A stretch of 64,000 bases of DNA from Dolomedes plantarius (GCA_907164885.2 OU015496.1:103362325-103426324); one strand, 5' to 3'; shown: positions 23,601 to 37,701, counted from the stretch's first letter. Notes: generated by a model not told the origin, from the letters alone. A program made the numbers and translations.

Positions 23601-26025
23601 CGGAATTTGTCAAATAAATAAATTTATTGTTAATGAGCCTCATAATATATTATTCACTTTTAATGGGACAAAGGATATTAAACCCTTTTTTTCTTCGCTT
23701 TGATTTTCAATTTTTAACTCCATACACAAAATGAGAATAATTAATATCTTTGCACCACATTGTAGACACTTAGAAATCACAAATAAGTATTTTGTGGTAG
23801 AATAAGACCTTGTATTCAAACATTTTTGACGTTATTCAAGTATTTTTTCACAATAGTCCCGGCGCATTTTATACCATTTAAAAACCATAAATTTTTCTAC
23901 ATAAGTTTACCATTATATATAAATAAACATAACTGTGCAATGATTTTTTTGTATGAAAAAACCTTACTTTATTGAAACCTTACTTTATGAAAAAAAACTT
24001 TATTTATTTTTTTCCTTAATCTGCTTATTATTTTTTGATGTATTTGCATCTTTTTACTTCGTTTCATGGTCTATGAACGAGGCAAATATTTGTGGTTTCA
24101 AATAATTATGCACAGTTTTATGACAAACGCTTCAATTAACAATCCTCAGAATTTTGGTAGAAAACAGAAGAAAATTAATACGCATGGAGTATTTTTAAAA
24201 AATTCTCACATAACGCCAAAAATATTTGAAAAAAGGCTTTATTTTGAAGCAAAATAATTATTTGTGAATTCTAAGTGTTTGCAGTGTATTAAAAAAAGAA
24301 TATTATAGTCTCATTCATATATAAAGTTAAAAATCAAAGATCCCTTAAACTATATTTTTTCTTGATATAACGTTATTAAAACTATGTTTAACTATACGAA
24401 AAATTATCATATTTTTCTGAATATTAAATAGTTTTTTTTCCTTTAATTCAGGAACGACTTTGTATAAGCACAAAGAAAAAGTTTTTCTTGGAAAGTATGC
24501 TTCATAAAAACTATTTTTCAGTATGCTGGCAAAAAAAAAATGATTATAATGTCACTGAACTGTATTATTTTTACTTATGCAATTTCGTAACCAACAAAGC
24601 ATAATTTATTAAGATCTCTGGCCAGGCAATTACTTTTGGTTAAAGTTCGGGAATTTTTTTTCAGCTAAGAGAAAATTACCAGGTGGTAGTAGTTTAGAAA
24701 CTGCTGTAAAAGGATTTTGAAAGTTCATCACGTAATTCGTTATCATGTGCTCAAGTAAACATATAAGCATAATGTTGTATGGTATTAACATACTTTCAAT
24801 AAATTAAAATTATGATAATTCTAGACTTTCGCCTGGAGTATTTTTTTAACTCATTAAGTGATTACATTGAATTGCACCTGTTTAAATGCTACTGCAACTT
24901 TTTGCAGACTACAGTTAAAACTATAGAAAATAAATTTTATACAACATTAAAATCAGCTACAACTGCAACAACTACAACTAATATGCAATAATATGTTGCT
25001 ATAGCGTGGTGTTATAATTTATTAGTACAACGTTACGTCATGATATAGAAGAGAGAGAATTCTTATCATAAAAAGGAGAGTTGCTTTAAAAAAATTCCAG
25101 ATAGCAGAATGCTGTGTTACAGTACAAAATCTTTACTTATTGCACCGGGGTTTTTAGCATGTAATATTGTAACTATTGAAAACAGTATTTAAGCTGTAAA
25201 GGGAGATTATATTAGTCAACGCATAGCAAAATATAATTCTAATGCTTAATCCTTTTAGGGGCAACAACATCCAACGTTTCCACGATGCAGAAATTTTCCC
25301 CCGATTTTTTTAACCTAAAGAATTTTAAAATATTTTCCAATTAAAGGTTGCAAAATGTTTTTATTTCTATAAACTGATAACAGATGGCAGTACTAACCAT
25401 TTTCTGCTCATTTAACTGGAATACATTGAATGAAAGTGACAAAAGACTAGATGTAGACGTTTGCAATGTGCAAACGGCGACCCTCAAGGGGTTAAAACTC
25501 CAACCATAAACTGAAATCTTACTTATAAGGAAACTTACCAAAAACTAAATGTTTCAATCAAATTATGGCGAGGGGAGAATAGATTTCAAAATATAAAGAA
25601 AACTATGACCGGAAATGTAGGAGTTTCGTAGGTGTTATTTGTATTTTTATATCTTTATTGAACTGTCGGATAAAGTACCCAGTACGTGGTATTAGTTCCT
25701 AGTATATCAATGCCTTAAAAAGGCATTTCCTTGCTAATAATTATTAGCCATGATAAACCACAGATTTACATGATAAATCCGTGGTTTCAATTATAATTGA
25801 AACTACAGATTTATCAAGACAGTGATTTACATGTTTAATAACTTTTTTTCCCAATTTTCTGTGTGTTTCAGCGAAAGTATGATGTCTTATGCCATTTGTT
25901 TTAAGCGTGCTGATTGTTATAATATTATTTTGTCATATCTCACAAGACCCTAATATCACGTGATTTCATAATGTCTAATTTTTAATTACATTGAACTCCT
26001 TTAAAATCAACCTATTTCCCCCTAG
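23601..26025. other. Intergenic or upstream nAChR intron; palindromic patch
   Basis: No coding homology. Exons encoding the Cys loop of the receptor should lie upstream of 26026, but I did not find them in the window, so this stretch is probably intron. At 25784-25803 there is a perfect 20-bp palindrome (GTTTCAATTA and its complement), set within weaker inverted repeats at about 25751-25815. Confidence 0.5.
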
Positions 26026-26526
26026 GTCGATTTGAAGCACAAATACCAGACTGAAGAAGAACCTGAAATTGCGATGGGCATCGATCTCAGCGAGTTCTAT
26101 CTGAGCGTGGAGTGGGACATCATGGCTGTTCCCGCTCGACGCAAAGAACGTTTCTACAGCTGCTGCGAAGAGCCTTACCCCGACATTACTTACAACATCA
26201 CAATCCGACGGAAGACCCTTTTCTACACGGTGAATCTGATAATTCCTTGCGTGGCGATTTCCTTCTTGTCTATTCTCGTCTTCTACCTGCCCTCGGACAG
26301 CGGTGAGAAGGTATCGCTTTCGATATCGATAATGCTGTCCCTCGGCGTCTTTTTCCTCCTACTCTCGGAGATCATTCCTCCGACCTCCTTGACCGTCCCC
26401 CTGCTTGGAAAGTACCTTCTGTTCACCATGATTCTGGTTTCATTCTCCGTCATAGTGACCATTGCGGTACTCAACGTTAACTTCCGCTCTCCGGCGACGC
26501 ACAAGATGGCGCCCTGGGTTCGGAAG
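26026..26526 (+). CDS. nAChR alpha-type subunit, exon with loop C and TM1-TM3
   Basis: A 501-base exon (167 codons, phase 0 at both ends) between acceptor CCCCTAG and donor GTACGT. It encodes part of a pentameric acetylcholine-gated cation channel of neuronal membranes. It opens VDLKHKYQ, the usual start of this exon in insect subunits. Loop C holds YSCC at residues 44-47; the adjacent cysteines mark an alpha-type subunit, and Tyr51 follows. TM1 is about 65-88, with [11 protein letters not shown] before it. TM2 is about 95-115 ([11 protein letters not shown] then [12 protein letters not shown]), TM3 about 128-150. The exon ends MAPWVRK. No frameshift or stop is present. In TM2 the usual Thr at 12' appears to be Gly (residue 107). 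Confidence 0.95.
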
Positions 26527-29324
26527 GTACGTAAAATGATATTTAATTATCGCCTGTGCATGTGAATCTATGCCACATAATCGAAAGACTAAGGGCATGT
26601 TATAATGAATTATTTAGTTTTTTTAGTGCACGAACCCTTCAATGAAGGTCACATTTAGACAACAGGAGATTGCAGGTTCTCCAGGGACCAGAATTTTCTT
26701 TCAGAGTCTGTACAACTTAGATGTCGATTTTTAGAAAATGCTAAAACATCTTCGCACATACACTAAGTGGCCAATTTATTATAACAACCTGACAATTTTA
26801 TGCAAATCAGCTGTGACCTGATGCTTATGATGATAGAAGATAAATTCCGTATATATATAGAATGCCGGATGATTATAACAGCAGTTAAAGTTTATTGCTT
26901 GGGAAGGCACGGGTAAAAAATATGATTCAACGGACTCTCAGCGGGAATTGATTATAATTATGTGCTAGAGGCAGTGGAGCGAGTATCCGAGAAACTGCTT
27001 GGCTTGTGAAGTGTTCCAGAGCAGTTGTTCATGTTAAGAAAGAGTGGGCTACTAAACTTATAACCGGGTATCGAAGTAAGGTGTGTGATCGTTACCGGCT
27101 TCAATATGCTCCAGCTGGAAGGAGAGTTTCCCGACTTGTCGAGTCAATATATCGGTCACAGTGAGCTAAATTGCAGCTAATTGTATTCAGGGACCAACTC
27201 CAATGACCCCTCATATTACTGTTCACCACACATTACTCCATATCGGGTGTGGTAAGCGAAAGCCCGTTCGACAGCTTTTTCTGTCTGCAGCTAAGAAGAG
27301 GGAGTGCCTTCAATATGCACAGGATCACAAGGATTAGATAATAAATTAATGGAAAAGTATGTGGTCCGATGAATCACGTTTTCAACGGATGGCAGGTTTT
27401 GAATATGGAGAAAACAGCAGAAAAGCATTGACGGAAGGTGCATTACCACAACACTTATAGCTGGTGGAAGCCATGTTATGGTTTAGAGAATGTTGACCTG
27501 GCATTGTTTGGGCCCTTTAATTTGTGTTGAAGAACGTCTGAATGACAAAAAGGAGTGTAAGTATTATCGCTGACCAAATACATCCAGTTATGGTAATGAC
27601 TTACCGCACTGGAAATGGATACTTCCAGCAGGACAATGCTCCATGCCATAAAACTTGCATTGTCCACAGATGGTTTGAAGAGCATAAAGGCGAATTTATC
27701 TTGCTTGCGTAGCTTCCACGACTACCAGATTTCAATCCAATTGAGCATTTTGGGATCGAGTCAAAAGAGGCTTTGAGAAGCTTCATCCAGAAACATAAAT
27801 TCTTAGAGAACTTGAAAGTGCAATTCATGGGATATGGTCACAGATTCCTCAGTCCACGTACCAATACCTCATAGACTCCACACCAAAGAGAAAAAAAGCA
27901 GTATTGAGAGCTAAAGTTGGCCCAACGATGTGCTTAGTAGGTGGTCATAATAAATTAGCCAATCAATATGCGTTCTACAATAAAATAGGGCTGAAAATGT
28001 ATATAAAAAGTTTTTACATTTAAAAAGAAATAAAAAAGTTTACAAATTATCCCATGACGAAAATTGATGGCTCAAAAATAAAGAGATATATTTGTATCTA
28101 TGAAAAGGTAATTAAGAGAATAAGTGGGTGCATTTTTTTAGGATACAGTCTTTTCCCCAGATAACAATATTACTTTCTAAAAAACTATCGCTATTTCTGG
28201 GATGGCAAAAAAAACTAATTTTATTACCCTGTATATGCCGATGAAAGGAAACAGATAACTAATCTTAAATAATTAGCTGCGTTCGTTCACTTAATAAACA
28301 TTTGTAAAAATGTCTAAAAACTTCTAATGCATTTCGAGCATGAGTGGTTACAAAGCTTTCAGTATTAACAAGAAAAAAGAAAAATATTAATTTTTTTAAA
28401 AAGCCATAAATAAATTCGGTAGATATCGCCTAATTACTGTTAAGTAATATTGATCTGTAACAAAGCTCGTCCAGAGTACTTTTTATATACACTTCTTGTC
28501 ATTATTTTAAAAATGAAAATAATTGATTTCCATTTCCGGATCTTCCATGAAAAGGGAAAATTTAACATTCTACGGCAAGACTTTAATGTAATATTTTTTC
28601 ACATCATTCGCACATGAACATATAAAGTGTTAATTTATTATTTAAATAATTGTATTTGTATAATGTCAGTGTTTTCCTCTAATATATGACTCTTCGGTGG
28701 AAGATTCACTTCTTATCATTATTTATTTCCGACTACGATTATGTGCACAGTTACTCTTTGTTCTTTTTCTTACTATAATATGAATATTCTACCATCCCAA
28801 TTATTGTAAATAAGGAAAAATGTAAATAATTTAATGACCGGCAACTTTTGTTACAGAAGTAATTCTTTCAATCCTTTTAAGTCTTAACACATATTTGAAA
28901 TTCATTGATAAAAGTTGTAAAACCTAAGTTAAATATAAATATACTTTAATCCCTGTATTATTCTTAATCCGGCGAATGGCTGAACTGTTGTAATAAACAG
29001 GGCTTCTTTGAAAAAAAAACATGCCAGTTCTACCGTATTTTTACCATAATTACTACTTGTGAATAATAACAATTTCACATCCATAATAATGCATGTAGTA
29101 CTATATGTTCCCAAGTAATAGTTGAAAGGTTTAAGAGAAATTGTGAATTTTTTTTGGTACATGTCTGTTACACCTGCGGTAAAAATATTAAATATTTTTT
29201 CCCACCAAATTCCCACCAAGTGGTGTTCATTGAAAAAGGATTACACTTTATTTTTTCGTGAAACAATAAAGTCTATTGTCCACCTCCCGGTTTTTCCATT
29301 CATTGCTCTCTTTATCATTCGCAG
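26527..29324 (+). other. nAChR intron
   Basis: A 2.8-kb phase-0 intron from GTACGT to ATTCGCAG joining two exons whose translations are contiguous in the family (PWVRK then VFLEVLPKFL). It holds a decayed Tc1-like element at 26761-27968; the remainder is AT-rich without recognisable features. Confidence 0.9.
26761..27968 (+). mobile_element. Decayed Tc1-like element in the nAChR intron
   Basis: The left end, after a TA at 26759-26760, is CACTAAGTGGCCAATTTATT. The right end near 27968 carries TAATAAATTAGCCAA, its imperfect inverse. On the plus strand, in several frames with many stops, transposase motifs are visible: IWRKQQKSID, then GYFQQDNAPCHK near 27620 (second catalytic Asp), FNPIEHFWD near 27735 (third catalytic residue Glu) and VLRAKVGPT near the C-terminus. 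It lies in the same orientation as the receptor gene. Confidence 0.85.
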
Positions 29325-29615
29325 GTGTTCCTCGAAGTCCTCCCCAAATTCCTCCTCCTGAGGCGACCCGAAAATGGCCAAGACAATTCGGATTCCTCGG
29401 ACACGAAGTCGGGTATAGTCAGACCATTCGATGTGGTGGAATTGAGCGATTCTGTACCAGTGTCGGTACTTGATCGCAGAGTTCGTGACCCTGAGTGTTC
29501 TGGCTTGCAAATACAAGACGCTGCCGAGAGGAGAGAAAAGGAAGAGATGGAAAGGGCTGTGTTAAACGTAAGATTTATTGCTCAGCACATGGAAAACTTA
29601 GACTCCTACTCAGAG
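29325..29615 (+). CDS. nAChR alpha-type subunit, TM3-TM4 intracellular loop exon
   Basis: A 291-base exon (97 codons, phase 0) between acceptor ATTCGCAG and donor GTAAGG. It begins VFLEVLPKFLLLRRPE, the amphipathic helix that follows TM3, then a variable acidic/Ser-rich linker (DNSDSSDTKSG). It ends with AVLNVRFIAQHMENLDSYSE, the MA helix preceding TM4. The expected next exon (Trp-Lys-Tyr then TM4) is not visible downstream in the window. The gene is therefore partial at both ends. Confidence 0.93.
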
Positions 29616-30265
29616 GTAAGGATTTATGGATCTTCATCTTCCGTCTCTCACAATATTTTATTTTTTCTCTTTAAGCAATGTCGAACTGCGTCTTGGGGTT
29701 GAAAGTTCGGCTACCTATCCACAGCTTCCGTTTACCTCATAACGTATTTTTGACTAAAAGTTCCGCTAACTTTCACAGTTTCCATTTAGCTATTATGAAT
29801 TTTTAGCGGAACGTTCGGTTACTATTACCACAGCTTCTTCCAGTTATGTCTTACGTAGTTTTGGCTAAATGTTCGGATAGCCTTTCCACACCTCAGTCTA
29901 ATGTATTTTTGGTCTTTATTTAAATGAAGGTTCGAACAAGCTGTGCTTGAAAGCACTGCTTGTTCCAAGATTTGCGTTGCGCGGGCAAACAGATATTTCC
30001 ACTGTTTTTATCTAACTAAAATTACTGAAACGATTACTACCTTGCTTCTTTTGTTCATCTTCAGAAGTTTACTTGTTTGTCGATATCTCTTTTAAATTCT
30101 AATCGTTTCGTAGAGTTTGGATCTACGAGACAATCAGTCTCGTAATTTTAAATTCGTTTATCCTTCGCGAAACGTTTGTTCTATCACCATTTCTTCTCAG
30201 TCGAGCAAACAAATTTCCATTGGGACCCAAACAAAACCTTATCTGAGAGATTAAGCGGTTAGAAT
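29616..30265 (+). repeat. Downstream nAChR intron with degenerate ~55-bp tandem repeat and hairpin
   Basis: Four units starting GTTCGG or GTTCCG at 29705, 29760, 29813 and 29871 share CCACAGCTTCC and TATTTTTG-like segments but have diverged. A hairpin follows at 29934-29965: GAACAAGC pairs with GCTTGTTC, enclosing a second stem GTGCT/AGCAC. The remainder shows nothing recognisable. Confidence 0.55.
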
Positions 30266-31085
30266 ATTGTGGGATTTCCTTAATGTCATATTCCCTAAAG
30301 ATGGCTTGCCGAAAACTTTAGGAAAACTAATACTTCTTCAACAAAACCATGCACCCCGAAATGCGGTCAACTTTTCTATAATATACCTAGATAGTGGATC
30401 TCTGCTTCGAATGAAACTTTCCATGTCATGCCAGGTATGTTCAATAACGCTGAAATCTGGTAGATAAGGGGGCCATTTCATATTCCAAAACTTGGATGAA
30501 TGTTCCTTAAAAGTCATAATTTGGCTGTTGTGTACGTGACGCCCAAACCTACAAAAGCGAATACATGACAATACAGGCTGTAACACATCTGAAAAGAATG
30601 TTACCGTAGCATTTCCCAGTCAGATAAGCTGTAGACATATGAGGGGTCCCAGTTCCTACAAGGACAATACGCCCGATACCATTACTGAGGGGCCCCCTGC
30701 GTGTATATTCCCTTGTTGACGTACTGGATTCATCGATTTATGCCGTATATTTCCTACTGCCCGAATCAGTTGGAAAGGAGACTCGTCAGACGAGGCTACT
30801 CGTTTCCAGTCTTCCGGTGTTCAGTGGCGGTGTTTCTGGGCCCATACGAGGAGCAGAGCTCTGCATTGTCAGGAAAGCAATGATACTCAGGTTGGTCTTC
30901 GGTAATTAAGATCCATATTATTCAATGAACGTTGTAAAGCATTTATCCATATGTTAGTAGATGTCCCAACATTGAACTGCGACGTTATTTGCAGCAATGT
31001 TGCACACCTCTCGGTTGAAATGATTGTCTACTAATGGCGCCGGTCACGACTATTCAGAGCCATTTGGCGGTGACACATTTCCGTA
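30266..31085 (-). pseudogene. Decayed Tc1-like transposase
   Basis: Minus-strand homology in several frames. The clearest piece is 30586-30338, with EHSSKFWNMKWPPYLPDFSV then IEHTWHDMESF, the third catalytic Glu region of Tc1 enzymes, and RGAWF at the end. Upstream, near 30600-30700, a GGxSVMV-like block and a PLICLQ segment fit the middle of the domain. There are many stops. Terminal repeats were not identified. Confidence 0.7.
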
Positions 31086-31377
31086 AGTTTTATATTTTAT
31101 GAGAATTATTCTATGCAAAGTACACTATTGAAATTGTCAATCGTAAAAAGTAAACTACCCGTATCTCCGACAATGCTATGGCCCATCTCACAAGCACCAT
31201 CTATCGTACATCTCTGAAATTCACTTAAATCCTGATCGCCTGTCGCGCTGACTGCGCAATCATCTCTTTGGGCTACCACAGATGCCAATCGTTTTAAATA
31301 TGCCACTTTCGGACGAACTGTGTTTGTTACTACGTATTTCGACTGGCATCGTCTATTCCAGTAATTCTAGGACTTCA
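31086..31377. other. No gene seen
   Basis: Spacer between the decayed Tc1 copy and the TA microsatellite. Confidence 0.4.

Positions 31378-31472
<95 letters not shown>
31378..31472. repeat. (TA)n microsatellite
   Basis: A pure TA run of about 95 bases directly to the left of a mariner-like element that itself targets TA. Confidence 0.98.
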
Positions 31473-31476
<4 letters not shown>

Positions 31477-32809
31477 CAGAGGCTGTTCACACATTTTTAG
31501 ACCATGTATATTGTATTCACAAAACTAAATTACATAAAATTCTTGTGTTTTAAATGTTCTATTTGACATCCCTTATTCTGAACTATCTTTCGACACCGCA
31601 ATTTCCAGGATAATAATGCCTTTTGAAGTGTCAGAAGAGGTATTCTATCCCATGCCTCCTGAGCAGCTTTCCAGAGTCCTGTAAGGGTTTTGGGACGACG
31701 TTTGGATAATGCAGATTTTAAAAGTCCGAAAGCACAAAAATCCATAGGTGATACATCGGGAGATTTAGTAGGGATATCAGTGAAGGGTATGGCCTTGATA
31801 CCAGTTTTTTGTTCCATTTCTTTTAGGAAATTTACAGTGGATTTTGATGTGTGACTGCTAGCTTTTTCCTGATGGAGTCTCACAGATTAATGGCACTGTG
31901 GGTAAAGCGATGGTATTTCATTCAGAAAAATTGGCGATAAAATATGTTCCTGATAGTATTTGGAGTTAATCTTGACAGTTTTTTCCACTCTCTTTATTTT
32001 TAACTTGCAATTATAAGAAAAACCAGCAACAATCATGAATCCCTTAGAAAAACTTTCTTTCGATTCTTTGAACCATGTACTTAAATTTTTTTTCTACCCT
32101 TTTATGATAATAAATGGCTCTTCTTTTTGCAATCATTTAAATACACCCATGATTCATCTATTGTGACAATCGTTTTCCATTTTTCTTTGGATAAGTGTTT
32201 CTAATATAGAATTCTGAAGCGTGTCCTGCGTTCAGCGATATAATTTGGAAGAAGACGTTGCACATTGCGTTGTTTCACTTTCTTAAGATTTAAATCAACG
32301 TTTATCATTTTGTTTACAGTGGATACCGAGCATTTTAACTGTCTAAACTGTTAGACAGTCAGTGGATACTGAGATTTTGCAACTGTCCTTTAACTAGGGG
32401 GATTTTCTTTTAACATTAAAAAACGTACCTTTGAAATAGTCCAAGATGTCCGTTTTTTCCTTGGATACTTGTTTGGAATTTTTGTATCACTTGGGACTCC
32501 AATTTGACGTTTTTTTCCTTTCTTGTTGACGATATTACCTATCGACGCTTTAGATATCACAAAACCATGACTCTCACATCGTTTTTGGATGACGGAGTAT
32601 GCATATTTCTCTTCGGAAAGAGCATAAATGTAGCCTTCGAACCACTGCTTTGTTAAAAACGCCATTTTGAATAAAAACAAAACTTTCAAGCCGGAGACGA
32701 TAATTTTGACTTTTAAAAACATAGTACAATTGCAATTAATTCTTTTGCAGTAAAGGAATTTTTATTACCGCTTACCAAAATCGTCAAAAATATGTGCGAA
32801 CAGCCTCTG
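31477..32809 (-). mobile_element. Mariner-like element, decayed
   Basis: 1333 bp with TA at 31475-31476 and 32810-32811. The inverted ends begin CAGAGGCTGTTC on both sides (left CAGAGGCTGTTCACACATTT, right the complement of ATATGTGCGAACAGCCTCTG). The minus strand encodes a broken transposase: 32722-32390 is the N-terminal HTH part (FLTKQWFEGYIYALSEEKYA), a stretch near 32150 reads TIDESWVYL (first catalytic Asp), and 31883-31530 is the C-terminal part (LHQEKASSHTSK, then TKSPDVSPMDFCAFGLLKSA). Stops and frameshifts separate the parts. Confidence 0.88.
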
Positions 32810-32893
32810 TATATATATATACTAGCTGAAAACCCGCACTTCGCTACGGAGTACATAGAAATTAAATACAACGGTCAATGTATGCAATTAATG

Positions 32894-33069
<176 letters not shown>

Positions 33070-33627
33070 ATAAATGCAACGATCAATATATACAATTGAT
33101 GTAGAAAAGAATATATATATTTATAAAAAAATCGTAAGGGATATTTTTATAGACAAAATAATGTCCAATCGTCTGCCGCATTACCAAGAAAAAAAACGTA
33201 TTTTTTTGTCTATTTAGTTGTTATGCACGTGACGATAAATTTATTTAAAAGTACCATAAAACGAAATCACGTGATCGACATTTAATAAATTAAATTCTAA
33301 AAATTAATCTTTAAAAATTCACCAAAAATCAGAAAATGGAGGTAAAGATTCAAAAAATATTTCATTTTAAAGGAATTTTTACGCCCTTTCTCGTGATATA
33401 AATTTTATAACCCTCGAGTTATTATTTTAAATGCAAACTTAAAAAAAGTTACTAAAACAGCTTAAAAAATTAATTTAAAAAAATCTAAGAAGAATTTTTC
33501 AAAAATCTCTCTTAGCGCACCCCTGCACCATAAGAAGAATCGCCATGCAAAATTTCAGCCCCTTAGGTCCAGCCGTTTGGTCTGTGAGTTGTATGTCAGT
33601 GAGTCAGTTACGGAACTGTTTAATATA

Positions 33628-35036
33628 CACTGCTGGCCACCCAAATTGCAACACCAAGAAAGACAAGAGATATCACAACAAAATTTATTTTGTAGATAAC
33701 ATGTTGACCAAGTATCAAATGATTAAATTTATACACTTCTGTGAAGTGTGGTTCCTGCCAAAATCAGTAGCCAGAGTAGCCGCCATTGTTGGCGATCACC
33801 GCTGCCACACGCCTCGGCATTGATTCAAAGAGACTTTGGATGAGTTCTTGGAGTATAGCAGACCAAGCAGCTTCCCCACGTTGCCAAACTTGATCTGCTG
33901 TGGCAGCTGGGGATGGAATCTGGGTCAATCGTAGAGCAACCATGGACCACATGGTTTCTATCGGCGAAAGATCCGGAGAGCGAGGCGGCCAGGGAAGCAA
34001 TTCAATCTGGCGATTGACGAAGAACCGTTGGACTATGCGTACCACGTGTGGTCGCGCATTATCCTGTTGAAATATGGCTGTGGGCAAGCCCTGAAGGTAA
34101 GGAAGGACAACTGACTCCAACACCTCGGAGATGTAGCGCTGGCTGTTTAAAGTACCGGCAATGCGTACTAGAGGTGTGCGAGAGTGATATCCAATACCGC
34201 CCCATACCATAATACCCGGTGCAGGACCAGTGTGGCAGTGCATAACGCAGCTGTTCAGCATCCTCTCTTCACGGTGTCTCCAGACTCGAATGCGTCCATC
34301 ATGGTGTTGCATACAGAAGCTTGACTCGTCAGTAAAGGCAATTTCATTCCATTCTGCCGTCCACATCCTTCTGTCATCACACCATTGGCGGCGGAGACGT
34401 CTGTGGTTCTGCGTCAAGGGTAGACAAAGCAATGGACGTCTTGCGGACAGACCAGTCTGCTGTAAACGGCGTCGAATGGTACGCGCAGACACTGGATGAT
34501 GCGTTACAGACTGCATGTGCTGTGCTATGGTTCGTGATGTGACTGAGCGATCCGTCACTGCCATGCGCACAATTTGCCTGTCATCACGTGAATTGGTGCG
34601 CTGAGTTGGATGCGATCAAACACGCCGGTCCGTCGTACCCTCCTGCATCCAACGATCACATATCCGCTTTACAGGTGTTTGGTTTCGTCCAACACGACTA
34701 CCGATTTCCCTGAAAGATAATCCACAATCTCGGTAGGCCACTATCCTTCCTCTGTCGAACTCGGATACTTGATCAAAAGATGATCGCTGTTTTCGACGAG
34801 GCATACTTGATCGTTTTTTTGAAAAAACCACAAGAAAACCACAATTGCCGAACTTGAAATCGTCGAAATCTCCAAGCCTTAAATAGCGCTTTGAAGTGGC
34901 GCCACAGGCGCGCGTGATGTGCGTCTGTGCTGAAATTCTAATCATTTGCATATCTCACCTCCGCTAATGCTTGTTGTAAATTTCATGTTTTTTGCATGTT
35001 TCCTTCAGGGTGTTGCATTTACAGTGGCCAGCAGTG
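33628..35036 (-). mobile_element. Complete Tc1-like element, copy 2
   Basis: 1409 bp, TA duplications at 33626-33627 and 35037-35038, same 28-bp imperfect inverted ends as copy 1 (CACTGCTGGCCAC outermost). It is inserted into the 5' tip of a Helitron, so it is younger than that element. Confidence 0.93.
33764..34804 (-). pseudogene. Tc1-like DD34E transposase with one nonsense codon (copy 2)
   Basis: The start ATG is at 34804 and the frame is 347 codons including the terminator. It is open apart from TGA at codon 63 (34616-34618), where copy 1 has Leu. The catalytic motifs FTDESSF, QQDNARPH and SPDLSPIE are present. It retains the three residues PYL that copy 1 lacks. Since the stops in the two copies are at different codons, they were inactivated independently. 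Confidence 0.92.
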
Positions 35037-35044
35037 TATATAGA

Positions 35045-35376
35045 TATATATGGCAATGATTGCAACGCAGCGCTAAGGAAGCGAGGCGACGACAGTGCCA
35101 TCCCGCAGAGAGAAGGGTTACTCATCAATTGACCCCAGGACACCGTCTCAGATAGAGGTGACTGAAAAGTGGGCACGACGGCCCGTAACTAGAGAATGGG
35201 TGAGACGTCCCTAGGACTGTGAACAGTTTTCTAATGACTGCTGTAACGACGTTATGTTCACATGAATCTTAATTGATCTTGTACATAGCTTCTCTTTTCA
35301 CTACCCCAATATTTAATCTTAAAATATACATTCGTACTGTGAATTTACTGAGGACTCTTTCATCGCTTACCCCAAC

Positions 35377-35420
<44 letters not shown>

Positions 35421-35500
35421 GTGTGCGTGTGTCCAAAAAATAATGGTGGGGGGGTAAATGGCTATAGCTTCGGAACAAAGCATTGTAGAGAGATGAAATA
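35045..35500. other. Unassigned, with CA/TA microsatellite
   Basis: A GC-richer patch at about 35050-35230 is unrecognised. A (CA)n run at about 35378-35398 passes into (TA)n to about 35420. A G run lies near 35448. Confidence 0.5.
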
Positions 35501-35504
35501 TACG

Positions 35505-35830
35505 TCAAATTGAAGAGAAAATCTCCAAGTTTCTCATGTGTTCAGCAGACTTGTTTTGCTCCCTTAGTTGCCCTGCAGACGTCAAGACGATATTCAGTCC
35601 TTTCACATACACGCCAGAGAACATCCGACGTCTTAGACGAGACAGCTTCAGTGATCTTTTGCTTTAAATGGTACAGATTTCGGGCATGAATGAAACACAC
35701 TTGTGTTTTTACAGAACCCCAAAATTATAAATTCATGGGGTAAGGTTTGGAGACCTTCGGGGTCCAGACAATACACCTTTCTCGTCCGACACATCGCTCA
35801 CTCCTTTCAACAACGTCATATCTCTAAAAA
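35505..35830 (-). pseudogene. Tc3/mariner-type transposase C-terminal fragment
   Basis: Read on the minus strand, the sequence shows the order GPRRSPNLTP (third catalytic region), then LKQKITEAVSSKTSDVLWRV, then ERTEYRLDVCRATKGA. This is the conserved C-terminal end of the arthropod transposases in which ExxYRxDVCRxTxGA closes the protein. Frameshifts and stops are present and upstream parts are not convincing. Confidence 0.65.
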
Positions 35831-36042
35831 CAAGATTATTCAGGAGAATTATTTGAAAGTTTAAAAGTACATTGAAATGTATTGAAAATAAATTTTTAAG
35901 TCTCCTCACTAGCGGCTAAATATTAAGCAGTGCGATATGAAGATCTTGCAGGGATATACTACTCTTTCAGGGCATTCTGAAAACAAGCATAACTAAAAAT
36001 CGCCGATTTTTGAGATATGACGTTGTTGAAAGGAGTGAGCGA
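35794..36042. repeat. 31-bp perfect inverted repeat
   Basis: TCGCTCACTCCTTTCAACAA and the following 11 bases at 35794-35824 recur exactly in inverse at 36012-36042. The spacer is 187 bases. The arms probably derive from two opposed fragments of the same mariner-like element. Confidence 0.9.
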
Positions 36043-36297
36043 CATGTCTAAGGAAATGTTTAAGTTAAGAAACTCCCGCACGCTTGTAGCAAAGTGGGGA
36101 GGAGCTCCGTCTAACAGAAAAATGGAATTCTTTGGAATTTTTCGGTGCTACTCCCGGAGTCTGTTGGAGCTTGCTCGTAAGCTTTCGCACACTTAAACAT
36201 GAGTGATTCTATCTCATTCAACGTATCGTTTAATGATCGTGTCTGCAACATGATTTGTTGCATTGCTATAGAAACCAAACTATTATCTTTGGATACA

Positions 36298-37701
<1,404 letters not shown>

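Noticed and set aside
29616..31300. Search for the TM4 exon of the receptor
   Set aside because: No Trp-Lys-Tyr-Val start or TM4-like sequence was seen; the exon is presumably beyond the window or hidden from me.
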